Assembly (NCBI GenBank): GCA_965201155.1
Contig: OZ241752.1
Span: 558,001-622,000, forward strand
Direction: 5' to 3'
From: JANQOH01 sp965201155
GTDB lineage: Bacteria > Pseudomonadota > Alphaproteobacteria > UBA7887
DNA: 64,000 nucleotides
Positions 8,860 to 18,371 of the stretch are shown one piece after another. The stretch's first letter is position 1. Each line of letters starts with the position of its first letter. The notes under the pieces are model-generated. The model did not search any database, was not told the DNA's origin, and worked only from the letters and a program-made list of their open reading frames with translations. Position numbers and translations under genes: made by a program.

Positions 8860-10428
8860 CTAACGCTTCTCGATGTTCCAGACGAAGGGCACCGGAGACT
8901 TGATCATTCCTGATAGAGAGTCGCGATAGGCAATCGGATTGAACCATTTGCCGAAATTGCCGTAAGTGACGATTTCGATAGCGCGCCTCTGCACCGCTTC
9001 GGCGATGCGGAACTGCTCGTCCCCGTCGGTGGCGCGGGCATACTGGTCGCGCAGGTCCTCAATCACCGCGTCGCACGGCCAGCCAAACCATGCCCGCTCG
9101 CGGCAGCCACCGGAAACACCGATATTCGCCACGGGATCGAGAATATCGGCGCCGATCCACCATGTGATGAAGATATTCCAACCGCCTTGATCCACCGGTT
9201 CGGCCACCGCACGCCGCGAGGTCAGCGTGGCCCAGTCCATGGCCTGAAGCTCTACCGTCACCCCGATCTCACGCAGCAACTGTGCTGTCACCAGCGAAGC
9301 CCCATTGTTGATCGGAATGTCCGTCGCCTGAAGAATGACAACAGGGCGACCGTCATAGCTCGACTCCGCCACAAGAGCACGCGCACGATCAAGGTCCTGG
9401 GTCATCAACGCCCCGGCCCCCGCATCACTCTCCAGCGGGGTCCCGCAACCGAAATACGCCGCACAGCGGCTGTAATACACAGGGTTCCCTATCACCGCCT
9501 GAAGATACGAAGTCTGATCCACCATCCACAAAACCGCCTCGCGCATCTTCGGGTCGTCAAACGGCGGCAAGGTGTGATTCAGACGCAGCCAGCCCTGGCT
9601 GCCGAGGGAATCCAGCGTCTCGACCACAACGCCGGGACTCAACTCCATGATCGGAAGCAAATCATGCGGAGGAAGCTCAAAATAGTCGATCTCGCCGCTG
9701 ATCAGTGCGTTCATCGCAGTCGCAGCATCAGGAATGTAATGCCATTCCACACGGTCAACCTTCACATGCTTGCCGCCCGCTGCAAAACTCGGCGCCTCAG
9801 ACCGCGGCGCATAATGCGGGTTCTTCCGATACACAACTTTCGCGCCCGGTATCCATTCCTCCGCAACAAAAATGAACGGACCGGAGCCGGTCATTTCCGG
9901 CACCTGGGAAAACGGGTCCGTCTCAGCCACGCGCGCAGGCATCATGAACGGGACATTCGATGAAATCTTGCCGAGTGACTCCAGAACCAGACCGTAAGGC
10001 GCCTTCAGAGTCAGCGTGAAGGTGCGCTCATCCACCACCGACAGGCTTTCGGTGGCATCCATCAGTTTCTGGCCCATGCCGTCGCGCGCTCCCCAGCGCC
10101 GCACAGAGGCCACGCAGTCCGCCGCCTGCACCGGCGTGCCGTCATGCCACAGGAGGCCGTCGCGAAGGCGGAAGGTCCACACCAGACCGTCGGCGCTCAC
10201 CGACCAGTCTTCCACCATTTGCGGCTGCACATCGAGGTTCTCGTCCAGCGCAAACAGCGTGTCATAGACCATGTAGCCATGGTTGCGCGTGATATACGCC
10301 GTGGTCCAGATCGGGTCGATATTCCTCAGGTCCGCATGAGGAACAATCCGCAGCACCGTCTCCGCAGCCGCAGGAAGCGCGGCTAGAAAAACAGCGGCAA
10401 GGGCCGCACAACGCAAAAATCGATGCAT
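8860..10428 (-). CDS. Peptide-type ABC substrate-binding protein, copy A (transporter-proximal)
   Basis: A 522-residue periplasmic binding protein of the SBP_bac_5 family. The ATG at 10428 follows a GGGAG ribosome site and gives a clean signal peptide (MHRFLRCAALAAVFLAALPAAA, cut before ETVLRIV). The mature start ETVLRIVPHADLRNIDPIWTT is typical of peptide/nickel binding proteins in the DppA group. It delivers substrate to the permeases encoded next. Residues up to about 405 are nearly identical to copy B, whereas the C-terminal 125 residues differ at many positions (for example WNIFITWWIGADILDP against WNAFVTWAIGADILNP). Confidence 0.92.
   Translation of the reverse strand: MHRFLRCAALAAVFLAALPAAAETVLRIVPHADLRNIDPIWTTAYITRNHGYMVYDTLFALDENLDVQPQMVEDWSVSADGLVWTFRLRDGLLWHDGTPVQAADCVASVRRWGARDGMGQKLMDATESLSVVDERTFTLTLKAPYGLVLESLGKISSNVPFMMPARVAETDPFSQVPEMTGSGPFIFVAEEWIPGAKVVYRKNPHYAPRSEAPSFAAGGKHVKVDRVEWHYIPDAATAMNALISGEIDYFELPPHDLLPIMELSPGVVVETLDSLGSQGWLRLNHTLPPFDDPKMREAVLWMVDQTSYLQAVIGNPVYYSRCAAYFGCGTPLESDAGAGALMTQDLDRARALVAESSYDGRPVVILQATDIPINNGASLVTAQLLREIGVTVELQAMDWATLTSRRAVAEPVDQGGWNIFITWWIGADILDPVANIGVSGGCRERAWFGWPCDAVIEDLRDQYARATDGDEQFRIAEAVQRRAIEIVTYGNFGKWFNPIAYRDSLSGMIKSPVPFVWNIEKR
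9210..10407. repeat. 1.2 kb direct repeat, copy A
   Basis: This segment matches 10836-12033 at an offset of exactly 1626 bp with roughly ten scattered base differences that I can count by eye. It covers the signal peptide and first three quarters of the substrate-binding protein gene. Flanking DNA on both sides is clearly less similar. The arrangement fits a tandem duplication later homogenised by gene conversion. Confidence 0.9.
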
Positions 10429-10485
10429 GGTTTCGCTCCCCGAGATTGGACGCTTCAATTATGCGCCCCGATCATCGCCGATCAA

Positions 10486-12117
10486 TCAGCGTTTTTCGAT
10501 GTTCCAGAAGAAGGGCACGGGAGACTTGATCAGCCCCGACAGCGAGTCGCGATAGGCGACGGGGCTGAACCAGCGCCCGAAATTGACATAGGCGATGATC
10601 TCGAGGGCGCGCCTCTGCACCGCTTCGGCGAGGCGGAACTGCTCATCCGCGTCAGTGGCGCGGGCAAATTGGTCGCGCAGGTCCTCGATCACCGCATCAC
10701 ACGGCCAGCCAAACCATGCCCGCTCGCGGCAGCCACCGGAAACACCGATATTCGTTACCGGGTTGAGTATGTCGGCGCCGATCGCCCAGGTGACAAAGGC
10801 ATTCCAGCCTCCCTGGTCCACCGGGTCGGCCACGACACGCCGCGAGGTCAGCGTGGCCCAGTCCATGGCCTGAAGCTCTACCGTCACCCCGATCTCACGC
10901 AGTAACTGCGCTGTCACCAGCGAAGCCCCGTTGTTGATCGGAATGTCCGTCGCCTGAAGAATGACAACAGGGCGACCGTCATAGCTCGACTCCGCCACAA
11001 GAGCGCGCGCACGATCAAGGTCCTGGGTCATCAACGCCCCGGCCCCCGCATCACTCTCCAGCGGGGTCCCGCAACCGAAATACGCCGCACAGCGGCTGTA
11101 ATACACAGGGTTCCCTATCACCGCCTGAAGATACGAAGTCTGATCCACCATCCACAAAACCGCCTCGCGCATCTTCGGGTCGTCAAACGGCGGCAAGGTG
11201 TGATTCAGACGCAGCCAGCCCTGGCTGCCGAGGGAATCCAGTGTCTCGACAACAACGCCGGGACTCAACTCCATGATCGGAAGCAAATCATGCGGAGGAA
11301 GCTCAAAATAGTCGATCTCGCCGCTGATCAGTGCGTTCATCGCAGTCGCGGCGTCAGGAATGTAATGCCATTCCACGCGGTCAACCTTCACATGCTTGCC
11401 GCCCGCTGCAAAACTCGGCGCCTCAGACCGCGGCGCATAATGCGGGTTCTTCCGATACACAACTTTCGCGCCCGGTATCCATTCCTCCGCAACAAAAATG
11501 AACGGACCGGAGCCGGTCATTTCCGGCACCTGGGAAAACGGGTCCGTCTCAGCCACGCGCGCAGGCATCATGAACGGGACATTCGACGAAATCTTGCCGA
11601 GTGACTCCAGAACCAGACCGTAAGGCGCCTTCAGAGTCAGCGTGAAGGTGCGCTCATCCACCACCGACAGGCTTTCGGTGGCATCCATCAGTTTCTGGCC
11701 CATGCCGTCGCGCGCTCCCCAGCGCCGCACAGAGGCCACGCAGTCCGCCGCCTGCACCGGCGTGCCGTCATGCCACAGGAGGCCGTCGCGAAGGCGGAAG
11801 GTCCACACCAGACCGTCGGCGCTCACCGACCAGTCTTCCACCATTTGCGGCTGCACATCGAGGTTCTCGTCCAGCGCAAACAGCGTGTCATAGACCATGT
11901 AGCCATGGTTGCGCGTGATATACGCCGTGGTCCAGATCGGGTCGATATTCCTCAGGTCCGCGTGAGGAACAATCCGCAGCACCGTCTCCGCAGCCGCAGG
12001 AAGCGCGGCTAGAAAAACAGCGGCAAGGGCCGCGCGGTGCAAAAAACGGCGGATCGGCCGGGATTTTCCGGGATCAGCCGTTCGGTGTCTCACGACGTCG
12101 GCGCGTGTTCGGCGCAT
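10486..12117 (-). CDS. Peptide-type ABC substrate-binding protein, copy B (upstream paralogue)
   Basis: Paralogue of the neighbouring binding protein, 543 residues as annotated. The hydrophobic core AALAAVFLAALPAAAET is the same, but the ATG used by copy A is absent (ATC CGC CGT in its place). The nearest in-frame starts are ATG at 12117, which gives an unusually long 43-residue leader, or GTG at 12093; neither has a good ribosome site. It lies 57 bp upstream of copy A on the same strand. The mature protein is intact, with no frameshift. It probably feeds the same transporter, with specificity differences lying in the diverged C-terminal part. Confidence 0.85.
   Translation of the reverse strand: MRRTRADVVRHRTADPGKSRPIRRFLHRAALAAVFLAALPAAAETVLRIVPHADLRNIDPIWTTAYITRNHGYMVYDTLFALDENLDVQPQMVEDWSVSADGLVWTFRLRDGLLWHDGTPVQAADCVASVRRWGARDGMGQKLMDATESLSVVDERTFTLTLKAPYGLVLESLGKISSNVPFMMPARVAETDPFSQVPEMTGSGPFIFVAEEWIPGAKVVYRKNPHYAPRSEAPSFAAGGKHVKVDRVEWHYIPDAATAMNALISGEIDYFELPPHDLLPIMELSPGVVVETLDSLGSQGWLRLNHTLPPFDDPKMREAVLWMVDQTSYLQAVIGNPVYYSRCAAYFGCGTPLESDAGAGALMTQDLDRARALVAESSYDGRPVVILQATDIPINNGASLVTAQLLREIGVTVELQAMDWATLTSRRVVADPVDQGGWNAFVTWAIGADILNPVTNIGVSGGCRERAWFGWPCDAVIEDLRDQFARATDADEQFRLAEAVQRRALEIIAYVNFGRWFSPVAYRDSLSGLIKSPVPFFWNIEKR
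10836..12033. repeat. 1.2 kb direct repeat, copy B
   Basis: Second copy of the near-identical segment at 9210-10407. The match stops abruptly at 12033, right where the start codon of copy A should be, so the duplicated block did not carry the ribosome site and ATG. At the other end it stops at 10836 inside the coding region, where the two genes begin to diverge. Confidence 0.9.
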
Positions 12118-12303
12118 CCGGGCGGGTTCGTTACCGGGAGCGTGCGGCGCGGCGCGGGGTCTCCCCGGCGCTCTTGCCTTCGCGCGTTCCTGTCGGCGCT
12201 GCCGAGCATATCATTGGCCGGGGACCTTTCTGCAAAGTGCGGCGGCACCCTAGCACGCCAGGCCCGCACGGGCCAGTTCAAGGACGCGCGGAGACGGGCT
12301 GCA

Positions 12304-13104
12304 TCACACTGCGCGTGCGGTCAGGCCGCCGTCTACGGGCAGGCATACGGCGTTGATATAGGCGGCTTCGTCGCTGGCGAGAAACGCCGCCGCATGCGCC
12401 ACATCCCATGCGGTGCCCATGCGCCCGGTAGGGCACGCTGCGTGGCGTTCCTGCACCATGGCGTCGATACTGCCATGCACGCCGGCGATCTGCTGCCGCA
12501 CCATGGGCGTATCCATGAGTCCGGGGCAGATGGCGTTGACGCGAATGCCCTGCGCGGCATATTGCAGCGCCAGCGCAACAGTGAGTTGATTCACCGCCCC
12601 CTTGGCGGCGTAATAGCTGGCATAGTCGTAACCGGTGTAGCGCAGGGCGGCGATGGACGAGATATTGATCACCACCCCGCTCCCCTGCCGCAGCATCACG
12701 GGCAGAATATACTTGCAGGCGAGAAACACCCCGTTCAGGTTCAGGTCGATTTCGCGTTTCCAGCCGGCTTCGTCCAGTTCCACGGGTCCGCCCATAACGG
12801 CGTGGCCGACATTGTTGTGCAGGATGTCGATGCGGCCCCAGGCTTCCAGCGCGCTCGCGGCGCCGGCGGCGACGCTGTCACTTTCGGTGACGTCGCATGC
12901 CAGTGCCCTGGCTGCGCCGCCTTCGCCGGTGATGATCGCCGCGGTCTCTTCCGCGGCTGACAAGTTTATGTCGGCGCAGATGACTCGCGCACCGCGACGC
13001 GCATAGGTCACGGCGGATGCCTTGCCGTTTCCCCATCCCGGGCCGATTGATCCGGCGCCGAAAACCAGCGCCACGCGCTCATTCAGTCCGTTGCCAGCCG
13101 TCAC
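12304..13104 (-). CDS. Short-chain dehydrogenase/reductase (SDR)
   Basis: A 266-residue classical SDR oxidoreductase. Landmarks are an atypical nucleotide loop VFGAGSIGPGWGNGKA, an acidic residue in CADINLS suggesting NAD preference, NNVG, the catalytic Ser in ISSIAALR and YYAAK with the active-site Tyr and Lys, then CPGLMDTPM. The substrate is unknown. I place the start at GTG 13104 because a perfect AGGAGG ribosome site sits five bases before it; a GTG at 13125 would bury that site inside the coding region. It reads toward the binding-protein genes, 186 bp away, and is divergent from the hydrolase gene. Confidence 0.88.
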   Translation of the reverse strand: MTAGNGLNERVALVFGAGSIGPGWGNGKASAVTYARRGARVICADINLSAAEETAAIITGEGGAARALACDVTESDSVAAGAASALEAWGRIDILHNNVGHAVMGGPVELDEAGWKREIDLNLNGVFLACKYILPVMLRQGSGVVINISSIAALRYTGYDYASYYAAKGAVNQLTVALALQYAAQGIRVNAICPGLMDTPMVRQQIAGVHGSIDAMVQERHAACPTGRMGTAWDVAHAAAFLASDEAAYINAVCLPVDGGLTARAV

Positions 13105-13224
13105 CGCCACCTCCTTTCCGTGCACCGGTGCGCATGACCATCGGCTTGTCCGACGGGGGCGGCGCGCGGCGTCCGCAAGCGGGGAGAACCCCCATCAGCA
13201 CTCTGCAAAACCAATGGTGTCACC

Positions 13225-14124
13225 ATGAATCATGACGGTCAAACGGATCAATCCGAGGCGCAGGCAGCCCCTGCGTTTCAGCATCATTTTGCGGTGTTGA
13301 GCGAAATGAGCATGCACTATGTCACCGCTGGCTCCGGTACACCGCTGGTTCTTCTGCACGGATTTCCGCAGACTTGGTACGAATGGCGCCTGATCATGCC
13401 GGCCCTGGCGGCGCATTACACGGTGATCGCGCCGGACCTGCGCGGGCTGGGGGACTCGTCGCGGCCGGCTGACGGGTATCACAAGGCGCGGCTGGCGGAA
13501 GATGTGTGGGAACTCATGCACGGCGTGCTCGGCCATGAGCGGTTTATGGTCGCCGGCCATGACTGGGGCGGCCCGGTGGCGTTTGCGCTGGCAGCGGCGC
13601 ACCGTGACGCCGTGCAAAGGCTGGCGATTCTGGACGTCATGATCCCCGGCGACGGCAGCGGCGACCAATTCACCAATGCCGGAGGGCGGTGGCATCATCA
13701 TTTTCATCGCACGCTTGACCTCCCGGAAGCACTGGTCGCCGGCCGCGAGGAGATCTATGTCGGCTGGTTCCTCAGGAACTTCACGGCGTTTCCGGGGGCT
13801 ATTGATGACGCTGCGATCAGCGAATATGCACGCACCTATTCGCAGCCGGGGGCGATGCGCGCGGGCTTTGCCTACTATCGAACCACACCGCGCGATGTCC
13901 TGGACAATCAGCGCGCCCTCAAGGCCGGCAAGCTTGCCATGCCGGTGCTGGCGCTGGGCGGCGGCAAGAGCTTCGGGCGGCGCGAACAGACAGCGGAGTC
14001 CCTGCGCCGGGTCGCCGCCAGTGTGCAGGGCGGGGTAATCGCCGAGTCCGGGCACTTCCTCCCCGAGGAGGCGCCGGAGGAAGTTGCGGCAATCCTGCTC
14101 AACTTTTTCGGCGCTCCTGCCTGA
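13225..14124 (+). CDS. Alpha/beta hydrolase, epoxide-hydrolase-like
   Basis: A 299-residue alpha/beta hydrolase without a signal peptide. It has the oxyanion motif HGFPQTWYEW (45-54), DLRGLGDSSRP and GHDWGG (111-116), in which D113 replaces the usual Ser nucleophile. That Asp nucleophile and the HGFP motif are typical of epoxide hydrolases; haloacetate dehalogenases usually read GHDRG, so epoxide hydrolase is the better guess. The catalytic His is probably in ESGHFLPEE near the C-terminus. It is divergent from the SDR gene across 120 bp. Confidence 0.85.
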   Translation: MNHDGQTDQSEAQAAPAFQHHFAVLSEMSMHYVTAGSGTPLVLLHGFPQTWYEWRLIMPALAAHYTVIAPDLRGLGDSSRPADGYHKARLAEDVWELMHGVLGHERFMVAGHDWGGPVAFALAAAHRDAVQRLAILDVMIPGDGSGDQFTNAGGRWHHHFHRTLDLPEALVAGREEIYVGWFLRNFTAFPGAIDDAAISEYARTYSQPGAMRAGFAYYRTTPRDVLDNQRALKAGKLAMPVLALGGGKSFGRREQTAESLRRVAASVQGGVIAESGHFLPEEAPEEVAAILLNFFGAPA

Positions 14125-14150
14125 ACCGGCCGGACGCTGTTTCCCGAAAA

Positions 14151-16373
14151 TCAGGCAGGTGTGACGAAGGATTCAACGACCTTCTTGGTTCCGGCGCCTG
14201 GTTTCTCGAAGGCGATTTCCAACTTGTCGCCATCCACCTTCTCCACCCTGCCATAGCCGAAGGCGCGGTGGAATACGCGCCGGCCCACAGGAATGCCTCC
14301 GGCAGAGCGGGCCGGCGCGGCGGCGCGCCGGGGGGCGGGCGAGCGCCGGGGAGACGGGGCCGCCACAGCAATCTTCGCGGCGCCGGGTGAGCGGTTTCTT
14401 GTCGACAAGGCCTTGCGGCGATACTCGATATGCGCCTCCGGCAATTCGGCGATGAAGCGGGACGGCGGATTGGAGTCCGAGCGCCCGAATGTCTGGCGCA
14501 CCCCCGCATGAAGGACAAAAGCGCGGCGGCGCGCCCGGGTGAGCGCGACATAAGCCAGCCGGCGTTCTTCCTCCAGGCTCTTTTCACCGCGCTCCTCGAG
14601 TGAGCGGCGATTGGGAAAGATGCCTTCTTCCCATCCCGGCAGGAACACCGTGTCGAACTCAAGCCCCTTGGCGGCATGCACGGTCATGATGTTGACCGTG
14701 TCGTCCTGTTCGCCGGCGGCGGTGTCCATCACCAGGCTCACATGCTCCAAAAAGCCTGCGAGCGTGTCGAACTCCTCCAGGGCGCCGATCAGCTCCTCAA
14801 GGTTTTCGAGGCGCCCCGGCGCTTCCAGGGAACGGTCGCGCTTCCACATTTCGGTGTAGCCGGACTCGTCAAGGACCAGAGCAGCAAGGTCGGGCAGGGC
14901 CAGCGTGTCGACGCGCTCGCGCCAGCGGTCGAGCGAGGCGATCAACTCGGTAACGCTCTTGCCGGCGCGTCCGCGCAGTTCGCTCGTCTCCACGAGTTCG
15001 CGTGCTGCGCTCAGCAGGGGAAGCTCCTGCGCACGCGCGTGTTGATGAATCTGCCCCAGGCTGGTCGCGCCGATTCCGCGCCGCGGCGTATTGATGATGC
15101 GCTCCAGCGCGAGGTCGTCATCAGGCTGTGCGACAAGGCGCAAATAGGCCAGCGCATCGCGGATTTCCAGCCGTTCGTAGAACCGCACACCGCCTAGCAT
15201 GCGGTAGGGCAGGCCGATTTGCAGGAAACACTCTTCAAAACTGCGTGTCTGAAAGGCGGCGCGTACCAGAATGGCCATGCCGCCGAGTGTGTTTCCCTGC
15301 CGCCGCAAGGTTTCGATTTCATGGGCGACCGTACGCGCTTCATCGTCACCGTCCCAAGCGGCGATGACCCGCACCGCCTCGCCGGCTTCGCCCTCGGTCC
15401 ACAGGGTCTTGCCGAGGCGGCCGTCATTGTGCGCGATCACGCCGCCGGCAGCGCCGAGAATATGCCCGGTGGAGCGGTAATTTCTTTCCAGACGAATGAC
15501 GCGAGCGCCAGAAAAGTCGGTCTCGAAGCGCAGGATATTGCCGATTTCGGCACCGCGCCAAGCATAGATCGACTGGTCGTCATCGCCGACGCAGCAGATA
15601 TTCCGGTGTTTCTGCGCCAACAAGCGCAACCACAAATATTGCGTAACATTCGTATCCTGATATTCATCGACTAGAATATAATGAAACCTGTCCCTGTATT
15701 CTTCCAGGACATCGTCATTTTCCGTGAACAACGTAATGCAGTGTAAAAGGAGGTCGCCAAAATCTGCCGCATTGGAAGTCAGCAGGCGCTGTTGATATTC
15801 CCGATACACGGTGATCGCCTTGCCGTTGGCGATTTCCGTTCCGTCCTCGGCGCTGACCTTGTCGGGCAGCAAGCCGCGGTCTTTCCAGCGCTGGATGGCG
15901 GTGAGTACGGCGCGGGGCGGCCATTTTTTCGGATCGACGTGATTTGCCGCCAGAATCTGCTTGATGATGCGGAGTTGGTCGTCAGTGTCGACGATGGTGA
16001 AGTTCGGCGCCAGCCCCACGCGTTCCGCATGGCGGCGGAGGATGCGCGCCGCCACCGAGTGAAATGTCCCGAGATGCCAGCCGTCGACGGGCCGCTCGAC
16101 CAGGGTCTGGACGCGCTCTTTCATCTCGCGCGCAGCGCGATTGGTGAAAGTGACGGCGAGCACCTGCCCCGGATGGGCAAGTCCCGTCGCCAGTATGTGC
16201 GCGAGGCGTGTGGTCAGGACGCGGGTCTTGCCTGTGCCGGCGCCTGCCAGCACCAGAACCGGTCCTTCAGTGGCTTCCACCGCCTTCCGTTGTTCGGGGT
16301 TCAACTGCTCCAGCCACGGAGCTTCGGTCCTGCTGTCCGGTGTCGCATGGTCAAGGTCGAATGAGTCGGGCAT
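14151..16373 (-). CDS. ATP-dependent DNA helicase UvrD/PcrA
   Basis: A 740-residue superfamily 1A 3'-5' helicase for excision and mismatch repair and for removing recombinase or stalled polymerase. Walker A is AGAGTGKT (43-50), the Walker B region is VDEYQDTN, followed by VGDDDQSIYAWRGA and, near the end, TVHAAKGLEFDTVFL and VALTRARRRAF. The C-terminus carries a Tudor-like RRVFHRAFGYGRVEKVDGD segment known to bind RNA polymerase in PcrA. The ATG at 16373 is preferred over an in-frame TTG four codons earlier. It is convergent with the hydrolase gene (26 bp apart). Confidence 0.95.
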   Translation of the reverse strand: MPDSFDLDHATPDSRTEAPWLEQLNPEQRKAVEATEGPVLVLAGAGTGKTRVLTTRLAHILATGLAHPGQVLAVTFTNRAAREMKERVQTLVERPVDGWHLGTFHSVAARILRRHAERVGLAPNFTIVDTDDQLRIIKQILAANHVDPKKWPPRAVLTAIQRWKDRGLLPDKVSAEDGTEIANGKAITVYREYQQRLLTSNAADFGDLLLHCITLFTENDDVLEEYRDRFHYILVDEYQDTNVTQYLWLRLLAQKHRNICCVGDDDQSIYAWRGAEIGNILRFETDFSGARVIRLERNYRSTGHILGAAGGVIAHNDGRLGKTLWTEGEAGEAVRVIAAWDGDDEARTVAHEIETLRRQGNTLGGMAILVRAAFQTRSFEECFLQIGLPYRMLGGVRFYERLEIRDALAYLRLVAQPDDDLALERIINTPRRGIGATSLGQIHQHARAQELPLLSAARELVETSELRGRAGKSVTELIASLDRWRERVDTLALPDLAALVLDESGYTEMWKRDRSLEAPGRLENLEELIGALEEFDTLAGFLEHVSLVMDTAAGEQDDTVNIMTVHAAKGLEFDTVFLPGWEEGIFPNRRSLEERGEKSLEEERRLAYVALTRARRRAFVLHAGVRQTFGRSDSNPPSRFIAELPEAHIEYRRKALSTRNRSPGAAKIAVAAPSPRRSPAPRRAAAPARSAGGIPVGRRVFHRAFGYGRVEKVDGDKLEIAFEKPGAGTKKVVESFVTPA

Positions 16374-16520
16374 GGTGGTGTACAATCTTCACAATTCCGA
16401 CGCGACGTGTGTACGTAGCGCGGCCGCGGCGGAGTCCCGCCGAGGATGTCCATAGCCCGTACTGAACTATACTACATGATGCGCACTGCCCCAGCCCGGA
16501 GTGCGTCCGCGCGGCCGGTT

Positions 16521-18260
16521 TCAGGTTTGGCCGCGTTCCGTTGCATCCTGACGCGCCACAGCGCGGCGGCGAACCGCCAGGGCGTCGGCGCGGCGCACAA
16601 CCCCCAGAAAATGGGGCGCTGCCTTGCTCTTGATGACCGCGAGGCAGGAAGCGCCGCCCGAATCGAAGCGGGCAAGAACATCGTCAAATGCGGCGTCTTC
16701 CGTGACCGTCTCCGCTGCCCCGATCGTCACGGCATCGCCGCGCTCGCGGGCTGCGCCGACAAGCCGGCCGCGGGAATCGACAATATGGATCACGCCGTCA
16801 GGCGCACCTTGCAGGCTCTCCCGCATCTCTGCTTCGGAAGCGCTCAGCGCGACTGTGGGGCAGTCCTCCGTCATGGTACCGCGAAGGTCGAGTTCGGCGG
16901 TCGCGACGCCTAGCCGCGCCGCTGCGAGGTCTATTCCGCGATCAGCAAGCTGCGCAGTGAAATATGACCCGCCGGCGACTTGCCGGCATATCAGCGATGC
17001 AGCGGCGACGGCGATCATCACGGCCACCGCGATGGTGTGATCACCGGTGAGTTCGAATACCATGACGATGGTGGAAACCGGCGCGCCGAGCACTGCCGCG
17101 GCGGTCGCGCCCATGCCGACCATGCTGTAGGTGTTGGCGCTCGCGCCCAGTCCGGGAGCGACGGCGGCAACGACGATGCCGAAGGCGGCGCCGGCCAGTG
17201 CACCGATGCACAGGCCCGGTGAGAAGACACCGCCGGAAAAGCCGAACCCGAGGCACAATATGGTCGCGAGCAGTTTCGCCGCGCACAGTGCCGCCAGCAG
17301 GGGCAGGTCGAAAGCACCGCTCAGCGCCAAGTCGGTGGTTTCATAGCCGACGCCTATCACTTCGGGGAAGGCGACGGCGATCAGGCCGCAGCCAAGGCCT
17401 CCCACGGCCGGCTTGAGCCAGCCCGGCAGTGGCATGGCCGCGGCAGCGCGGGCGCAGCGCCGGGTGCCGGCGATGAAAGCCAGCACAATCCCTGCACAGG
17501 CGGCGCCAAGCAGCAGGAATGCAGGCATTTCGGCGTATGAGGCGATTTCGACGCCAGCGACCGCAAAGGCCGAAAAATCCCCGAATGTCAGCCGGGTGAT
17601 GATGGCGCCGATGACTCCGGCGAGCGCCACCGGGGCGAACGCGGTCAGCCCGTAATGACCCACCACGACTTCAAGGGCGAAGAACACGCCGGCGAGCGGG
17701 GCGTTGAAGGACGCGGCAACACCGGCAGCCACCCCGCAGCCGAGCAGGATGGCGCGTTGCACGCGGTCCAGGCGCAGGCGCTGTCCGACCCCGCTTGCCA
17801 GCGCGGCGGTGAGGTGCACAACCGGTCCTTCCCGCCCCACCGATGCGCCGGCGCCGATCGATACGGCGCTGGCAGCTGCCTGAGCCATGCCGTCGCGCAC
17901 GCGCATCCTGGCGCCGCCGACGGCGCGCGCGGCGATGACATCCGCCACGCCTTGCGGTCGCCGGCCCGGCATGAGGAAGTGGATCAACAGGCCGACCGCG
18001 AGACCCCCCAGCGCCGGTGCGGAAAGGCGCCACCACCACGCCATGTCACGCGCCGCGGCGAGCACATGTCCGGCATCGGCGCTGTAGAACGCGAACTGGG
18101 CTGCGTCCAGCAAGAGGCGAAAGCCGACGGCGGCATAGCCGGCCAGAATCCCCACCGGAACGGCCAGACAGGACAGGAGAATCGCCTCGCGATGGCCTCG
18201 CAGCGAATCGGTCAGGCGCGTGCGCCAAGCAAACTCACGCCGCAGCATGGCGGCGTGCAT
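16521..18260 (-). CDS. ClC-family chloride channel/transporter with CBS domain
   Basis: A 579-residue inner-membrane ClC protein with about ten hydrophobic helices. The selectivity motifs are visible: GREGPVVHL, with the gating Glu kept, and GFSGGVFSPGLCIGALAG; the first motif (GSGIP in many ClCs) is the weak GVADV here. A CBS-domain region follows the membrane part (VATAELDLRGTMTEDCPTV, then a second half with FDDVLARFDSGGASCLAV), which usually senses adenine nucleotides. Whether it is a channel or a chloride/proton exchanger cannot be read from this. The start could also be an ATG four codons later. Confidence 0.92.
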   Translation of the reverse strand: MHAAMLRREFAWRTRLTDSLRGHREAILLSCLAVPVGILAGYAAVGFRLLLDAAQFAFYSADAGHVLAAARDMAWWWRLSAPALGGLAVGLLIHFLMPGRRPQGVADVIAARAVGGARMRVRDGMAQAAASAVSIGAGASVGREGPVVHLTAALASGVGQRLRLDRVQRAILLGCGVAAGVAASFNAPLAGVFFALEVVVGHYGLTAFAPVALAGVIGAIITRLTFGDFSAFAVAGVEIASYAEMPAFLLLGAACAGIVLAFIAGTRRCARAAAAMPLPGWLKPAVGGLGCGLIAVAFPEVIGVGYETTDLALSGAFDLPLLAALCAAKLLATILCLGFGFSGGVFSPGLCIGALAGAAFGIVVAAVAPGLGASANTYSMVGMGATAAAVLGAPVSTIVMVFELTGDHTIAVAVMIAVAAASLICRQVAGGSYFTAQLADRGIDLAAARLGVATAELDLRGTMTEDCPTVALSASEAEMRESLQGAPDGVIHIVDSRGRLVGAARERGDAVTIGAAETVTEDAAFDDVLARFDSGGASCLAVIKSKAAPHFLGVVRRADALAVRRRAVARQDATERGQT

Positions 18261-18371
18261 CCCGCGCGGTTTCGTCAGCCATGAGCATCTATGGTGATTG
18301 GCAACATAGGCGCGAAGGGAGCAAAATCGTGCTTTCAGGACCCGGAAAAACGCCCGCCCCGCAGCGGTGAT

